This document shows positions 1-8,631 of a stretch of 64,000 nt of DNA, piece by piece (position 1 is the first letter of the stretch; every line of letters begins with the position of its first letter). The position numbers and the translations under genes were made by a program. The notes under the pieces were generated by a model that did no database searches, was not told where the DNA came from, and saw only the letters and a program-made list of their open reading frames with translations. The DNA comes from Lactobacillus amylovorus DSM 20531. Lineage in GTDB: Bacteria > Bacillota > Bacilli > Lactobacillales > Lactobacillaceae. The DNA lies in the NCBI RefSeq assembly GCF_002706375.1, contig NZ_CP017706.1:310001-374000 (forward strand). Direction: 5' to 3'.

Positions 1-418
1 TGACTAAATACATCTGCATGTTAAAACGGTACAGAACTTTATCATTAAAGTCTGGCATATATTCTGGGGTAACCGCAGTGGTTACGGCGTAAAGAAAATC
101 GTTTTCTTGCCCCTCTTCTTTGACGTAAACCCCAATTATTCTAATTTGATAGCCAGTGCTTAAATTTTTATTAGCAAAACACAAAGAAACACCAATTACT
201 GAATTATTGCTTTCAACTTCTTCAGTGTCCATGACGGTTCCCTGCTGCATGATGTTAGGAATAGCAGTTACTTCCTCGAGGTCTTGAATAGTTTTATTGC
301 TCCAATCATCCGCAGAAGTAACCGCCCTTGTGATTTCAAACTTTGCTTGCCCTGCATTAGCTCTTTTAGCTAATTCAAGGCCAGCATTAGTAAGAACCGT
401 TTTGTTATATTGCGACAT
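1..418 (-). CDS. Phage tail fibre/collar protein, N-terminal part (cut by window edge)
   Basis: An open frame starts with ATG at 418 (first residues MSQYNKTVLTNAGLELAK) and runs 139 codons off the left edge without a stop. The start, with 'TNAGLELAKRANAG' followed by a region rich in Thr/Asp and 'RIIGVYVKEEGQENDFLYAV', matches the N-terminal domain of phage tail-collar fibre proteins (DUF3751 family), which anchors the fibre to the baseplate. An AGAGGTGA site lies upstream. It follows the DUF2313 baseplate gene, where side fibre genes sit in Mu- and PBSX-like phages. The receptor-binding C-terminus is outside. Confidence 0.75.
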   Translation of the reverse strand, partial: MSQYNKTVLTNAGLELAKRANAGQAKFEITRAVTSADDWSNKTIQDLEEVTAIPNIMQQGTVMDTEEVESNNSVIGVSLCFANKNLSTGYQIRIIGVYVKEEGQENDFLYAVTTAVTPEYMPDFNDKVLYRFNMQMYLV

Positions 419-436
419 TTTTTAAAAAATCACCTC

Positions 437-1006
437 TTACAATTTATTTTGAAAGCCAATTTGTGCAGTATTAGCTTGAATGCTTATATAAGAATCCGCA
501 GTATTTACAATGCCTAAGTAAAGTTCTCTTGGGGTGTCAGCTTGAGCAAGATTAATCTTAATATCATAAATCATAGTTGCCGGTAAAGTGATATTCAGCA
601 TGTATTTCATACTATTAACTTTATCTGGTGTAATATCTGTAGATTTTGCTTCAACTATAGCTAAATGCTTAGCATGATCAACTCTTACTTTAGATTTTAA
701 ATTCATAATCTCAAGTAAATGGTTAAGGTATCTAGTAGTTAAAGGCTTAGGTGGCAATAATCTTAAAAGAACGTTATTACGTCTAGTTTCAAGGCTTGCA
801 CCTGAATCTGGCTTAATTCCTGCCTGATCTTCAAAAACTGAGATGCCTTTTTCATCTGCTTGAATGATAAATTCATTTAAAAGCGTTCGATTAATCTTTT
901 CATCAAACTGATATAGTCCTTTGGATTGTGCTTTTAAAAGTTCCTCCATTTCATACACACCATCATAGTAATCTGGCATGTATTTTAAGAGTTCGTCTTT
1001 ATTCAT
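437..1006 (-). CDS. Baseplate protein, DUF2313 / Mu gp48 (YmfQ) family
   Basis: A 189-residue protein in the family of Mu gp48 / PBSX YmfQ-like baseplate proteins (DUF2313), which act at the baseplate periphery between the gpJ wedge and the tail fibres. Family features seen are the short N-terminal 'YMPDYYDGVYEMEELLKAQ' segment, the central 'ETRRNNVLLRLL' helix and the LPATMIYDI strand near the C-terminus. The gene overlaps the end of the upstream baseplate J gene by 8 bases, a sign of translational coupling. Assignment rests on sequence pattern and on position between gpJ and fibre. Confidence 0.75.
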   Translation of the reverse strand: MNKDELLKYMPDYYDGVYEMEELLKAQSKGLYQFDEKINRTLLNEFIIQADEKGISVFEDQAGIKPDSGASLETRRNNVLLRLLPPKPLTTRYLNHLLEIMNLKSKVRVDHAKHLAIVEAKSTDITPDKVNSMKYMLNITLPATMIYDIKINLAQADTPRELYLGIVNTADSYISIQANTAQIGFQNKL

Positions 1007-2144
1007 TTATAGTCACCTCACCTAAAACGGGAAGCTGTGAGGTAGTATTGTTAAATACAAGTTGTAGATCTTCATCTTTACCGTTAAGCCGTGGCATTGT
1101 AGCATTTGCTACACCTTCCAGCATCATTACCCTAGAAAGGATTTTTGAGCGGTAAATAGTCATAGAATAGCCCCTACCAACTGTGGCATTAATAGTGCTC
1201 CAATCTCTACGCAATGATTTAAAGAATTCTTCGAGTGAAGTCTTTATATTGGCTTTAATCGTATCAACGTTCGCACTATCCGCAATTGTTACATTCATTG
1301 TGATATCAACAGTGAAGGTCTCAGGAGCTGCAACAGTTACCCTATGATCGATCGGAGCTAAACCATACCCTTGTGTAGCGGACTCCTCAGGGTCAATTTC
1401 TTCTTTAACCTTTTTAATCAGAGTTTGACTAGCAGGCATCAGATCATTATTCAAAATAACTAGTTTAACTGTACCTGGTCCGTCCCACGTTGGATAAACC
1501 TGAGTTGCTCCAACATCATGAATTTTGCTAGTCATATCTAAGTAATCTGCAACGTTACCGCCGTAAGCTACCCAAGAATTACTGTTAAGTAATCTAGCTC
1601 TTAAATGATCATCATTTTCTTCATCCCTGGCTGGAATAGTAATTTCAACAATTTCAGCCCAGGCTAAATTGTCGTTGGGTGTTACTGGTAAAACTTGTCC
1701 TAAGTAACTGTTAGCACTTATTCCGGCTTCTTCGGCTTGCATTTCTGCGGTGCCATCATCATTTGCTTTAATGACGGTATAAAAAATAGGTGATTCTGCA
1801 ATACTTGCAAATCTATCACCTACTTCAACGTTTACCGGATTACCATCATCATCATTGAATTTAGCTTTAACTTCTGTATTTGTAGCTGCATATCTATTAG
1901 TACCATGTTCAACCGCTCTATAGTCTAGGAATTCTCCTTGAGCGGTCTTAATATACGTTTCTCGTATGATATTAGCTAAGGATAAAGACTGTTGAGCACT
2001 AACCATAGCAGCAGGCGCTAAAGCATCATAAATAATTGAACCTTCACGTTTATCAATATCATTTGGCACATTATCAAGCATCAGGTTTAACCAGTAATCA
2101 TAGTTCTGTGCTTCTAGTTCGTTTGCTAAATCATCAGGATTCAT
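999..2144 (-). CDS. Baseplate J-like protein (gpJ / Mu gp47 / XkdT)
   Basis: A 381-residue baseplate wedge protein of the gpJ/gp47 family. The N-terminus 'NVPNDIDKREGSIIYDALAP' is the hallmark of the family. The middle has the two-domain core with 'GANRYAAT'-like and 'ARDEENDDHLRARLL' segments, and the C-terminal part has the conserved YRSKI helix and 'PVLGEVTINE' ending. In contractile tails this protein links the hub to the periphery of the baseplate. It overlaps the DUF2634 gene upstream by 11 bases and DUF2313 downstream by 8. Confidence 0.9.
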   Translation of the reverse strand: MNPDDLANELEAQNYDYWLNLMLDNVPNDIDKREGSIIYDALAPAAMVSAQQSLSLANIIRETYIKTAQGEFLDYRAVEHGTNRYAATNTEVKAKFNDDDGNPVNVEVGDRFASIAESPIFYTVIKANDDGTAEMQAEEAGISANSYLGQVLPVTPNDNLAWAEIVEITIPARDEENDDHLRARLLNSNSWVAYGGNVADYLDMTSKIHDVGATQVYPTWDGPGTVKLVILNNDLMPASQTLIKKVKEEIDPEESATQGYGLAPIDHRVTVAAPETFTVDITMNVTIADSANVDTIKANIKTSLEEFFKSLRRDWSTINATVGRGYSMTIYRSKILSRVMMLEGVANATMPRLNGKDEDLQLVFNNTTSQLPVLGEVTINE

Positions 2145-2589
2145 CTACTATATCCACCTCACTTTCAAACCCAACCCGACCATAAACGGTGTTGGCGAAA
2201 CCTTCTACGATAATTGAATCGCTACTTGATTGTTCACACTTGGTAATTTCAACGCTAGTGATTCGATCATCTGCTTCTAAAGCTTCAACAGTCATTCTTT
2301 CAGCTTCTGATAATGCATAATCAATAGATTCTCCAATCAGTTCAGGCAAATCATTACCATACTGTTCATCGTAAATCTGATAAACAAAACGTTCAGTCTG
2401 TAAAATTTTATCCACTGCTTGTTTCATTGCATCAAGTTCATCAGTCATTCCACGAATTCGACCATTAGCCACTTTAAAAGTATAGGTAGGGCTTTGATCG
2501 TCTTCTTCATCATCAAGATCAGCATCATCTAAATATGCATCTTCCATTAATGCACCAACATTAATTTCTTCATCAGAATCCAAAACCAT
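2134..2589 (-). CDS. Baseplate wedge protein, DUF2634 (gp25/gpW-like, XkdS)
   Basis: About 151 residues. The acidic N-terminus (DADLDDEEDD) is followed by the DUF2634 core 'VYQIYDEQYGNDLPELIG' and an EALEADDRITSV helix, typical of the gp25/gpW lysozyme-like baseplate wedge component (XkdS in PBSX). The ATG at 2,589 is preferred over the in-frame GTG two codons upstream, because an AAGG lies about ten bases upstream of that ATG. It overlaps the 3' end of the DUF2577 gene. Confidence 0.8.
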   Translation of the reverse strand: MVLDSDEEINVGALMEDAYLDDADLDDEEDDQSPTYTFKVANGRIRGMTDELDAMKQAVDKILQTERFVYQIYDEQYGNDLPELIGESIDYALSEAERMTVEALEADDRITSVEITKCEQSSSDSIIVEGFANTVYGRVGFESEVDIVDES

Positions 2590-2974
2590 CTTCACCTAAC
2601 CTTTCAAGTAAATAGAACTGTTGACCACCATCCAAACGGATCATTGTGACCTTATCACCTTTTTCAAGTGAATTATCAAATTCAATGTACATTGATGTTT
2701 TCTTAAAACTCAAATCAGCCTTACTGATATTAGCTGTATCGTGGTGGCCATGAAAAGTCATATCTGCAGAGCCTTTCATAATTGCATTACCTTGCAGTTT
2801 GAATTTTCCAATGTGCTTGCCAAGAATAATAAAATCATTAGTCAAGACCATATTGTTAGAAAGCTGTACTTTTAATGGTTTAGGACTAATGACAGTACCA
2901 TATACAACATCCGAATAATCGCTTGGCTTACCACCACGTTTTGTCATTAACTCATAGAGCCGTTTACCTGCCAT
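2573..2974 (-). CDS. Phage baseplate protein, DUF2577 (XkdR)
   Basis: A 133-residue protein matching DUF2577 (XkdR of PBSX), a small baseplate/hub-associated protein with a beta-rich OB-like core. Visible family traits are 'VVYGTVISPKPLKVQLSNNM', a MTFHGHHD segment, and the closing 'LEKGDKVTMIRLDGGQQFYL' strand that names the family's hydrophobic end. It overlaps the hub gene upstream (28 bases) and DUF2634 downstream (17-23 bases), so it is part of a tightly packed tail operon. Confidence 0.85.
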   Translation of the reverse strand: MAGKRLYELMTKRGGKPSDYSDVVYGTVISPKPLKVQLSNNMVLTNDFIILGKHIGKFKLQGNAIMKGSADMTFHGHHDTANISKADLSFKKTSMYIEFDNSLEKGDKVTMIRLDGGQQFYLLERLGEDGFGF

Positions 2975-4014
2975 GATTGTCCCACCTTCATTGTTAACTC
3001 AACTGTATAATCTTGCCCAAAGTGGTGAGTAGCTTTCAAGATTGGACAGTTTTTAAATTTCTTTTTGTAATCTTTGATTTCAACAGTAACATAGTTGCCC
3101 GGAACTAAATCAGTACGACCAACGCATGTAATCTTTAGCTCTTTGTTCGCTCTATTTCGATTTTTAAGCTCATTTTTGGCTTGTTGAATCATCTGAGCAT
3201 CGTTAGCTTTCTTCTTGGCATTCACTACCTTTTGAAGCTTGCCCCATTGTTTAGTAGATGGCATAGTAACCGACTTCGATTTAATAGTAGTTGTTTTTGG
3301 ATCATCTTCACCAGTCTTGGTTTTAGATGAATTTTTGCTTTTCTTACTATCCTTTTTAACAACCTTTACAACATTGTAAGTATTATCAATATCAACCGAA
3401 TAATCATAATCAGTTAATCCAGATGCATCGCCTACAATAATATCTAACTTTTTGTAAGGAAATTTTCTAAGCTCTACAGTGTCGTAGTTGTCATAAATCA
3501 AATAATGTTTATGAGTTGCTTTAGTAGTAGCGCTCATCGCACTCTTAATCATATCAAAATACGTCTTACCATCATCGACTTCAGCCTTGCATTTATGACT
3601 AGATCCAGCCACAACTTTAGCTTTGATCCCAGCACGTTTGCACACGTCCTTGAACCGTTCACTTAATGTTCCTGTTTTAAAGACAATTGAATCTTCATTC
3701 TTTAAGTATCGACTAGGGGCATAGCACTTAACAGCAATGTTATGATTTTTATCAAAACTATACTTAAAAACATAGCCGTAAAACATTTTCTTCTTTTTCC
3801 ATTTAAAAGAAATGATGTCGCCTGTATATGGAATAATTGGCTTCTTTTCAAAAATCATTTTGAAGTTAAATTCGGTCGCTGAAAAATTAGTATCTCTATC
3901 TAATGTGACTGAATCATCAATTACTAAATCACTTATATCATAACCAACACGGCGCTTAGAGTGTGTAAAGTGAGTGGAGCGTCTATACAAGGTCATTTGA
4001 ATTAAATCACTCAT
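2947..4014 (-). CDS. Baseplate hub protein, XkdQ / gpD-like
   Basis: A 355-residue hub protein of the XkdQ/YqbQ group (Mu gp44, P2 gpD, T4 gp27 fold), which forms the ring under the tail tube and often carries or binds cell-wall hydrolases. The N-terminal beta domain is 'DISDLVIDDSVTLDRDTNFSA'; the middle has a Lys/Ser-rich linker 'DSKKSKNSSKTKTGEDDPK'; the C-terminal beta domain ends 'VELTMKVGQSW'. No separate catalytic motif is visible. It overlaps the preceding XkdP-like gene by four bases (ATGA). Confidence 0.8.
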   Translation of the reverse strand: MSDLIQMTLYRRSTHFTHSKRRVGYDISDLVIDDSVTLDRDTNFSATEFNFKMIFEKKPIIPYTGDIISFKWKKKKMFYGYVFKYSFDKNHNIAVKCYAPSRYLKNEDSIVFKTGTLSERFKDVCKRAGIKAKVVAGSSHKCKAEVDDGKTYFDMIKSAMSATTKATHKHYLIYDNYDTVELRKFPYKKLDIIVGDASGLTDYDYSVDIDNTYNVVKVVKKDSKKSKNSSKTKTGEDDPKTTTIKSKSVTMPSTKQWGKLQKVVNAKKKANDAQMIQQAKNELKNRNRANKELKITCVGRTDLVPGNYVTVEIKDYKKKFKNCPILKATHHFGQDYTVELTMKVGQSWQVNGSMS

Positions 4015-4703
4015 GATCTTTTTACCTCACTCATTTTCACCCAACCATGGGCTTTACCATTAATGCCTACGCAAACTGGATATTGGCGATTGGGAATAAT
4101 GTATAAAACTTCGCGTTTAGCATTTTTTTCATACATTCCTGCGCCTCTGCCATAACTGTCAGCATGCAAACGCCCGTTCACAATAACCGTTGAACCTACA
4201 TTGATTTTTCCAGCAGGCTTAGATCGTTTTTTGCCTTTCTTAGACCTGCCTCGCTTTTTGGGATTCTTCTTTTTCTCGTAACTAAATTTACGATACTGTT
4301 TTAGTTCCAAAGTATAGGCATATTCATCAGCCCAACCATTTTCCAAACCATATTCAAAACTAGCGATGGTCATCAACATTGAAATATCTGTCTTAGTAAC
4401 CACGAATCTAACTTTGTGATTCTTACTTTGCATTTTCTTAATTTTTTTAACATAGGTAGCCTGCTTATGTGGGCTTTTAGTCGCTACATAGTGAGCGCCA
4501 ACCGTAGGAAAAACAGAATTAATCGATACACCTACTAGCTTTAATTTGCCAGGAATATTTACTTCACCTAAGTTGACAATGGTTTCAGAATGATCATCTG
4601 TTTCATATTTCAGCTTAACATCGCTAGGATTAACTGGTATTTGTAAATTTTCACCTGTTGTTTGATCTTTTATATAAAATTCCATGCCACTACGATCAGG
4701 CAT
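4011..4703 (-). CDS. XkdP-like tail protein with SH3-like C-terminus
   Basis: A protein of about 230 residues occupying the XkdP slot between tape measure and hub. The N-terminal 'QIPVNPSDVKLKYETDDHSE' and INSVFP segments match XkdP/gpL-type proteins that line the tube end. Where many relatives carry a LysM domain this one has a very basic linker (KKKNPKKRGRSKKGKKRSK) and then an SH3-like domain ('INVGSTVIVNGRLHADSYG ... HGWVKMSEV'). The ATG at 4,703 is chosen over an in-frame GTG at 4,712 because an AGGA lies about ten bases upstream of it. A wall-binding role is inferred. Confidence 0.7.
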   Translation of the reverse strand: MPDRSGMEFYIKDQTTGENLQIPVNPSDVKLKYETDDHSETIVNLGEVNIPGKLKLVGVSINSVFPTVGAHYVATKSPHKQATYVKKIKKMQSKNHKVRFVVTKTDISMLMTIASFEYGLENGWADEYAYTLELKQYRKFSYEKKKNPKKRGRSKKGKKRSKPAGKINVGSTVIVNGRLHADSYGRGAGMYEKNAKREVLYIIPNRQYPVCVGINGKAHGWVKMSEVKRS

Positions 4704-4715
4704 ATGTAACACTTC

Positions 4716-7469
4716 CTAACTTAATGATTTATTAGCTTGCTCCATAATCTTTTCTTCAAGTCTGTCAAGTAAAGCATCCGCATCTTCTTCAGGATTACCA
4801 GAGCTATTAATTACAATGGCACCTGGGGCAATAGTGATTTCGCTGGAATTATTAGTGCCACCAGTGTAGTAATTACTACTTGTAGCGCTATTTGGTCTAA
4901 TTGAACTTGAACTTAAAGAACCCGAACTGTTGATAGAGCTATTTAGTCCAGGGTAAGCACTATTGATCATGGCTCTACTACTTTGACTGATAAGCCCTCT
5001 TGTAGAATCCATACCCACAGCCATACCTTGTCCAATGAAGCTACCAACTTCGGCAAACAATCTTGATGGAGAGTGGATTTGTGCCGCTGCTCTTGCAGCT
5101 CTATTAGCTTGAGCTACCAGTTCATTAGCCGCGGCGGCTACAGCCCCAACTTGAGACCTAATACCATTCGCTAGACCTTGACCAATCATTACCCCAGCCG
5201 CTTGCATAGCTCCAGCGGCACTTCTTGCGGCTGCTACAGCTTGATTCAACGCGCTACGAACTGCGGCACTAATTTGAGCGCCACCTGCTCTTGCAGCTGA
5301 AGCTGCTCTACTCATACCTGACCGAACAGCAGAAACGACACCGCTCATGTTAGGTCTCTGCACTTTAGGGGCAGGGATTGTTTTAAGTTTAGGCATTGAT
5401 GGCTGTGGTACTTTAGGTTTAGCTACTTTAGGAGCTTTAATTGTTTTAAGCTCTTTAGGCATAGTTGGCGTTGGTACTTTTGGCTTATCAACTTTAGGAG
5501 CCTTAATGGATTTAACCGTCTTAGGTACAGAGGGAGCTGGAACTTTAGGCTTGCCAATTTTAGGAGCAGGAATAGTTTTAGTATTACCACCAAGAATGTT
5601 TTTAAATGGGTTGGTAAAGTTAAGTTTTGGCTTTTCAACTTTAACTTTAGGGCCTTGAACAGTCTTCTTACCTAAATCGGCAATTTTAGCATTAGCACTA
5701 GCCACATCAACCTGTGGTTTCATCTTAATACCGTTGACATCACTAGCAGTCTTCTTAGCCGCAGAACCGACTTGGCTAAACTGTTTAATCATATTGGCAG
5801 TGGCACCATTGCCAATAGCATTACCAACATTGCCAAAGGAGTTCTTCATATCGATCATGGCATTCTTAGCATCTTCAATGTCACGTTTTGCGCCACTGAA
5901 GTTTCCAGTTAACGCATCTCCTAATGCATGGAATCCTTGAGCAATGCCTCTAACAGCATTAACCACTCCCGCCGCTACTGATACTAATGACGTTAAAGCA
6001 TCAACTACAACGCCAATCCCAAGAGCTACGCCAGCTAATGCGGTACCACCCAATGTTCCAAGCGCATGCCCTACAATTTGTAAGACTGGTGCTAATGGTG
6101 CAGCTGCCGATCTTAATTGATTAAAGGCATTTGTTAAAGGTGCCAGCCCTGCAGATAAGCCATTAAATGCACTAGATAATACTTGTGTTACTGTGCTTGC
6201 AATTGGCTGGATTGTGGCTATAATTGCACTACCTATGCTAGATAAAATCGGCATTAAGGTAGACATCAAATTAGAAACTGAAGATATTAAACTGTTAAAA
6301 ACAGGAGCAATCATATTAATTAAATTGCCTATTGCTTGACCAACACCTTCAAACAAACCACTAGAATTTAGGCTACTAAACATATTCTTAATAGCATTAA
6401 CAGCAGTTTGAAACGTTGAGACGATTCCATTAATTGCACCAGAATTTTGGAATCCATCAAACATTTGACCAATTGATGTACCAATTTCAGAAATCACAGG
6501 CATAATTCTAGAAGCAGCGTCACCAATGCCATCGAATACTTGATCAATATTAATTTTGCCTAACGAATTAGATAGTTGATCACCAATTTTAGTGAAATTA
6601 AGTTTGCCTATTCGATCTGATAAGTTAGAAACCCATTTAATCCCGACTTTTGAGACTTTATCAAAAGCAGGCTGAAGGTTATTAGCTAATGTTTCCTTTA
6701 AGCCGTCCATAGCTTGCCCAACTGTCTTATATTGGGTAGCCATTTTACTAAAGTTGGCGTTTGTACCAGTTTTAGCAACAGCATTTAAGAAATCTTGAGT
6801 CTTCACCTTGCCGTCTTGAATATCTCTAATAAGTTGTGTAGTACTTTCGCCCATCGTTTTAGCAACAGCAGAAATACCTGCTGGTGTTTGCTCAAGCATA
6901 AGCTTGAAGTCCTGCCATTGAACCTTTGGTTTTGCGGCCATTTGAGTGGCTTGCTCGCTTAAAGTCTTCATAGCTTGTTGTGGGTTATCAGCCGCAGAAG
7001 CCAAACCACCGAAACCTTTGACTAGTTGAGCAGTATTTTTAGTACCAACTGCGGCTAACTGAGCATAAGTACTAGACATATCGGAAGCACTATAAATTGT
7101 TTGTTGTGCAAATTTTTGCATTTCGGCTTTAGCTTTATTGATTTCAGTATTTGAAGCGCCTAACTGGTGCATATTCCCTTCAAACGTTTGCCATGAAGTT
7201 GATGCTTCATTAAGTTCTCCTAGCATCGATCTAATACCAGAGCCAGCTAATCCCATTCCTTTGCTGATCATGTTGCCTACCGCAACGCCACCAGCCATAG
7301 ATTTAAATAAGCCTCTGCTGGATTTTTCAGCACCACCCAACATATTTCCGCCTAGGGTGCCTTTTAACCTGCTAAAACCTGATTGTGCTCTTGAAAGTCC
7401 ATTTGCTAACTTATCTAATGGATTACTAAAAGCATCAACAACTCTAATCGTTGCACTTATTTCTGGCAT
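4716..7469 (-). CDS. Tail tape measure protein
   Basis: A 917-residue tape measure protein that sets tail length and is injected ahead of the DNA. The N-terminal third is the TMP core ('QTFEGNMHQLGA ... QQTIYSASDMSSTYAQLAAVG ... QWQDFKLMLEQTPAGISAVAKTMG'), followed by long stretches rich in Ile/Ser/Asn and hydrophobic segments near residues 460-510. Residues about 610-705 form a proline/lysine repeat zone of roughly 22-residue units with core APKVxKPKVP. The C-terminus has the SPSRLFAEVGSFIGQGM motif common to Gram-positive tape measures. RBS GGAGG precedes the ATG at 7,469. Confidence 0.93.
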   Translation of the reverse strand: MPEISATIRVVDAFSNPLDKLANGLSRAQSGFSRLKGTLGGNMLGGAEKSSRGLFKSMAGGVAVGNMISKGMGLAGSGIRSMLGELNEASTSWQTFEGNMHQLGASNTEINKAKAEMQKFAQQTIYSASDMSSTYAQLAAVGTKNTAQLVKGFGGLASAADNPQQAMKTLSEQATQMAAKPKVQWQDFKLMLEQTPAGISAVAKTMGESTTQLIRDIQDGKVKTQDFLNAVAKTGTNANFSKMATQYKTVGQAMDGLKETLANNLQPAFDKVSKVGIKWVSNLSDRIGKLNFTKIGDQLSNSLGKINIDQVFDGIGDAASRIMPVISEIGTSIGQMFDGFQNSGAINGIVSTFQTAVNAIKNMFSSLNSSGLFEGVGQAIGNLINMIAPVFNSLISSVSNLMSTLMPILSSIGSAIIATIQPIASTVTQVLSSAFNGLSAGLAPLTNAFNQLRSAAAPLAPVLQIVGHALGTLGGTALAGVALGIGVVVDALTSLVSVAAGVVNAVRGIAQGFHALGDALTGNFSGAKRDIEDAKNAMIDMKNSFGNVGNAIGNGATANMIKQFSQVGSAAKKTASDVNGIKMKPQVDVASANAKIADLGKKTVQGPKVKVEKPKLNFTNPFKNILGGNTKTIPAPKIGKPKVPAPSVPKTVKSIKAPKVDKPKVPTPTMPKELKTIKAPKVAKPKVPQPSMPKLKTIPAPKVQRPNMSGVVSAVRSGMSRAASAARAGGAQISAAVRSALNQAVAAARSAAGAMQAAGVMIGQGLANGIRSQVGAVAAAANELVAQANRAARAAAQIHSPSRLFAEVGSFIGQGMAVGMDSTRGLISQSSRAMINSAYPGLNSSINSSGSLSSSSIRPNSATSSNYYTGGTNNSSEITIAPGAIVINSSGNPEEDADALLDRLEEKIMEQANKSLS

Positions 7470-7493
7470 ATATTACCTCCTTTCTGGTTCTAC

Positions 7494-7517
7494 AAAAAAA
7501 GAGAGGCTAAGCCTCTC
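7494..7517 (-). terminator. Intrinsic terminator between tail chaperone and tape measure genes
   Basis: Read on the minus strand: a perfect 7-bp stem GAGAGGC / GCCTCTC with a TTA loop followed by seven T. It sits 19 bases after the stop of the frameshifted chaperone product and before the tape measure RBS. It can act as an attenuator that lowers transcription into the tape measure and baseplate genes. Confidence 0.8.
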
Positions 7518-7535
7518 ACATATCATTTCAATGTG

Positions 7536-8134
7536 TTATGACTTTGCCTCTCTTTTACTTTCTTCTCTTTCTTCCTCTTCTTGTTCTAGCCTTAATTCAA
7601 TTGATGCAACAACTAATGTCTTTTCTCTTTCATTTAGATCTACCCATTGCTTTGGTGTCCAATGATACTCATTAAGAACATAATTATAAATTGAAAAATC
7701 ACCAACTGAATTATTAATTAGTTTTTTGCTTCAGCAACTAAATCATTACCATTATCAGCATCAATACCTGAAAGCTCTAATACTTTTTCAGCTAATGCAT
7801 TATATTCACCTGCTAAGAGCATTGCTTCCAATGTGCCCGCAGGATCACCATAAGTGCCGTAATGCTTTTGAAGTTCCTCATTCTTTAAATTGGGAACCAC
7901 GACACTAGCTGCCATTAAATTATTTTCAAACTTATCTTGGTTTAAAACCTTTTGAGAAGTTCTAGTGGATTTATTAAATTGTACTTCTTTTGAATCATTT
8001 CTTAATTCGCTTACTTCTTTTGCGGTTAAAGAACGAATCTTAAAAGGTGCTTTTAAACGTTTGATCTTTACTTCTTCTTCCTTTACAGGACTTTCAACAT
8101 TAATAAAGTCTTCGACATTAAAATTTTCAGCCAT
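7536..8134 (-). CDS. Tail assembly chaperone, XkdN family, with -1 programmed frameshift extension
   Basis: The zero-frame protein (8,134 to stop at 7,718; 138 residues, 'MAENFNVEDFINVESPV...') matches the XkdN tail assembly chaperone family. Its last three codons before the stop, GCA AAA AAC, contain a textbook slippery heptamer A AAA AAC. A -1 slip there opens a second frame of 61 codons (beginning LINNSVGDFS, containing 'HWTPKQWVDLNEREKTL') ending at 7,536, so the long product would be about 199 residues. This is the gpG/gpGT arrangement used by tailed phages just upstream of the tape measure gene, where a short and a long chaperone guide tape measure folding and tube polymerisation. Confidence 0.85.
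7721..7727 (-). other. -1 ribosomal frameshift slippery site (A AAA AAC)
   Basis: The heptamer AAAAAAC on the minus strand is in phase with the zero frame (gcA AAA AAC TAA), immediately before the zero-frame stop. A frameshifted reading continues in the -1 frame to 7,536. Its position, last codons of the short tail chaperone, and the downstream frame with phage-like content support programmed frameshifting. Confidence 0.8.
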
Positions 8135-8146
8135 TTATTTTTCTCC

Positions 8147-8620
8147 TTACTGAATACCATCAAAAGGTTGAACTAAGTGAATACCTTCAAACGTGAAATC
8201 TGCCGAAGTATCCATTACAGTATCATCTGCTTTAAAATCTGCCACTGGAATTTCGTCCAAGTTCACTTCATCAAGTTGAATAATTTGTTTACCAGCTCTT
8301 GAAGTTAGGTCTTCGATGGAAAAAGTGATCGCAAAGTATAAATCCCCTTCCTTCATAGTGTAAGGAATACCATATTTCAACCAATTACTGTTAATTACAT
8401 ATTGACCTAAAGTACCAGTACCATCAACAGAAGTGGTTTTGTGCTTAGTCCAGTGATCACCCAGAACTTGAACCTTTTCTTTGTTCTTTTTGATGTTAAT
8501 CTTTAATTCTTTACAATCAATCAGATTAATAACATTACCATCAATAGTAACGGTAACCTTAGCATCCTTTGATGAAATGGTATCTCTACCATGAAGAACT
8601 TGTTCTAAAGTTGTTGCCAT
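8147..8620 (-). CDS. Phage tail tube protein, XkdM family
   Basis: A 157-residue tail tube (core) protein of the XkdM/YqbM group that polymerises inside the sheath. Family-like stretches are the N-terminal 'VLHGRDTISSKDAKVTVTID', the central 'EKVQVLGDHWTKHKTT' loop and the 'GTGTLGQYVIN' strand. It lies directly between the sheath gene (12 bases upstream) and the tail chaperone (12 bases downstream), exactly the PBSX order. Start ATG at 8,620. Confidence 0.88.
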   Translation of the reverse strand: MATTLEQVLHGRDTISSKDAKVTVTIDGNVINLIDCKELKINIKKNKEKVQVLGDHWTKHKTTSVDGTGTLGQYVINSNWLKYGIPYTMKEGDLYFAITFSIEDLTSRAGKQIIQLDEVNLDEIPVADFKADDTVMDTSADFTFEGIHLVQPFDGIQ

Positions 8621-8631
8621 TTATTTGCCTC

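Noticed and set aside
5347..5658. Plus-strand frame rich in Leu-Gly-Thr repeats
   Set aside because: It mirrors the Lys/Pro repeat arm of the tape measure gene and is explained by that repeat.
7138..7665. Long plus-strand reading frame opposite the tape measure start
   Set aside because: It is antisense to well-supported minus-strand genes, has no ribosome site, and reads as low-complexity hydrophobic sequence typical of shadow frames.
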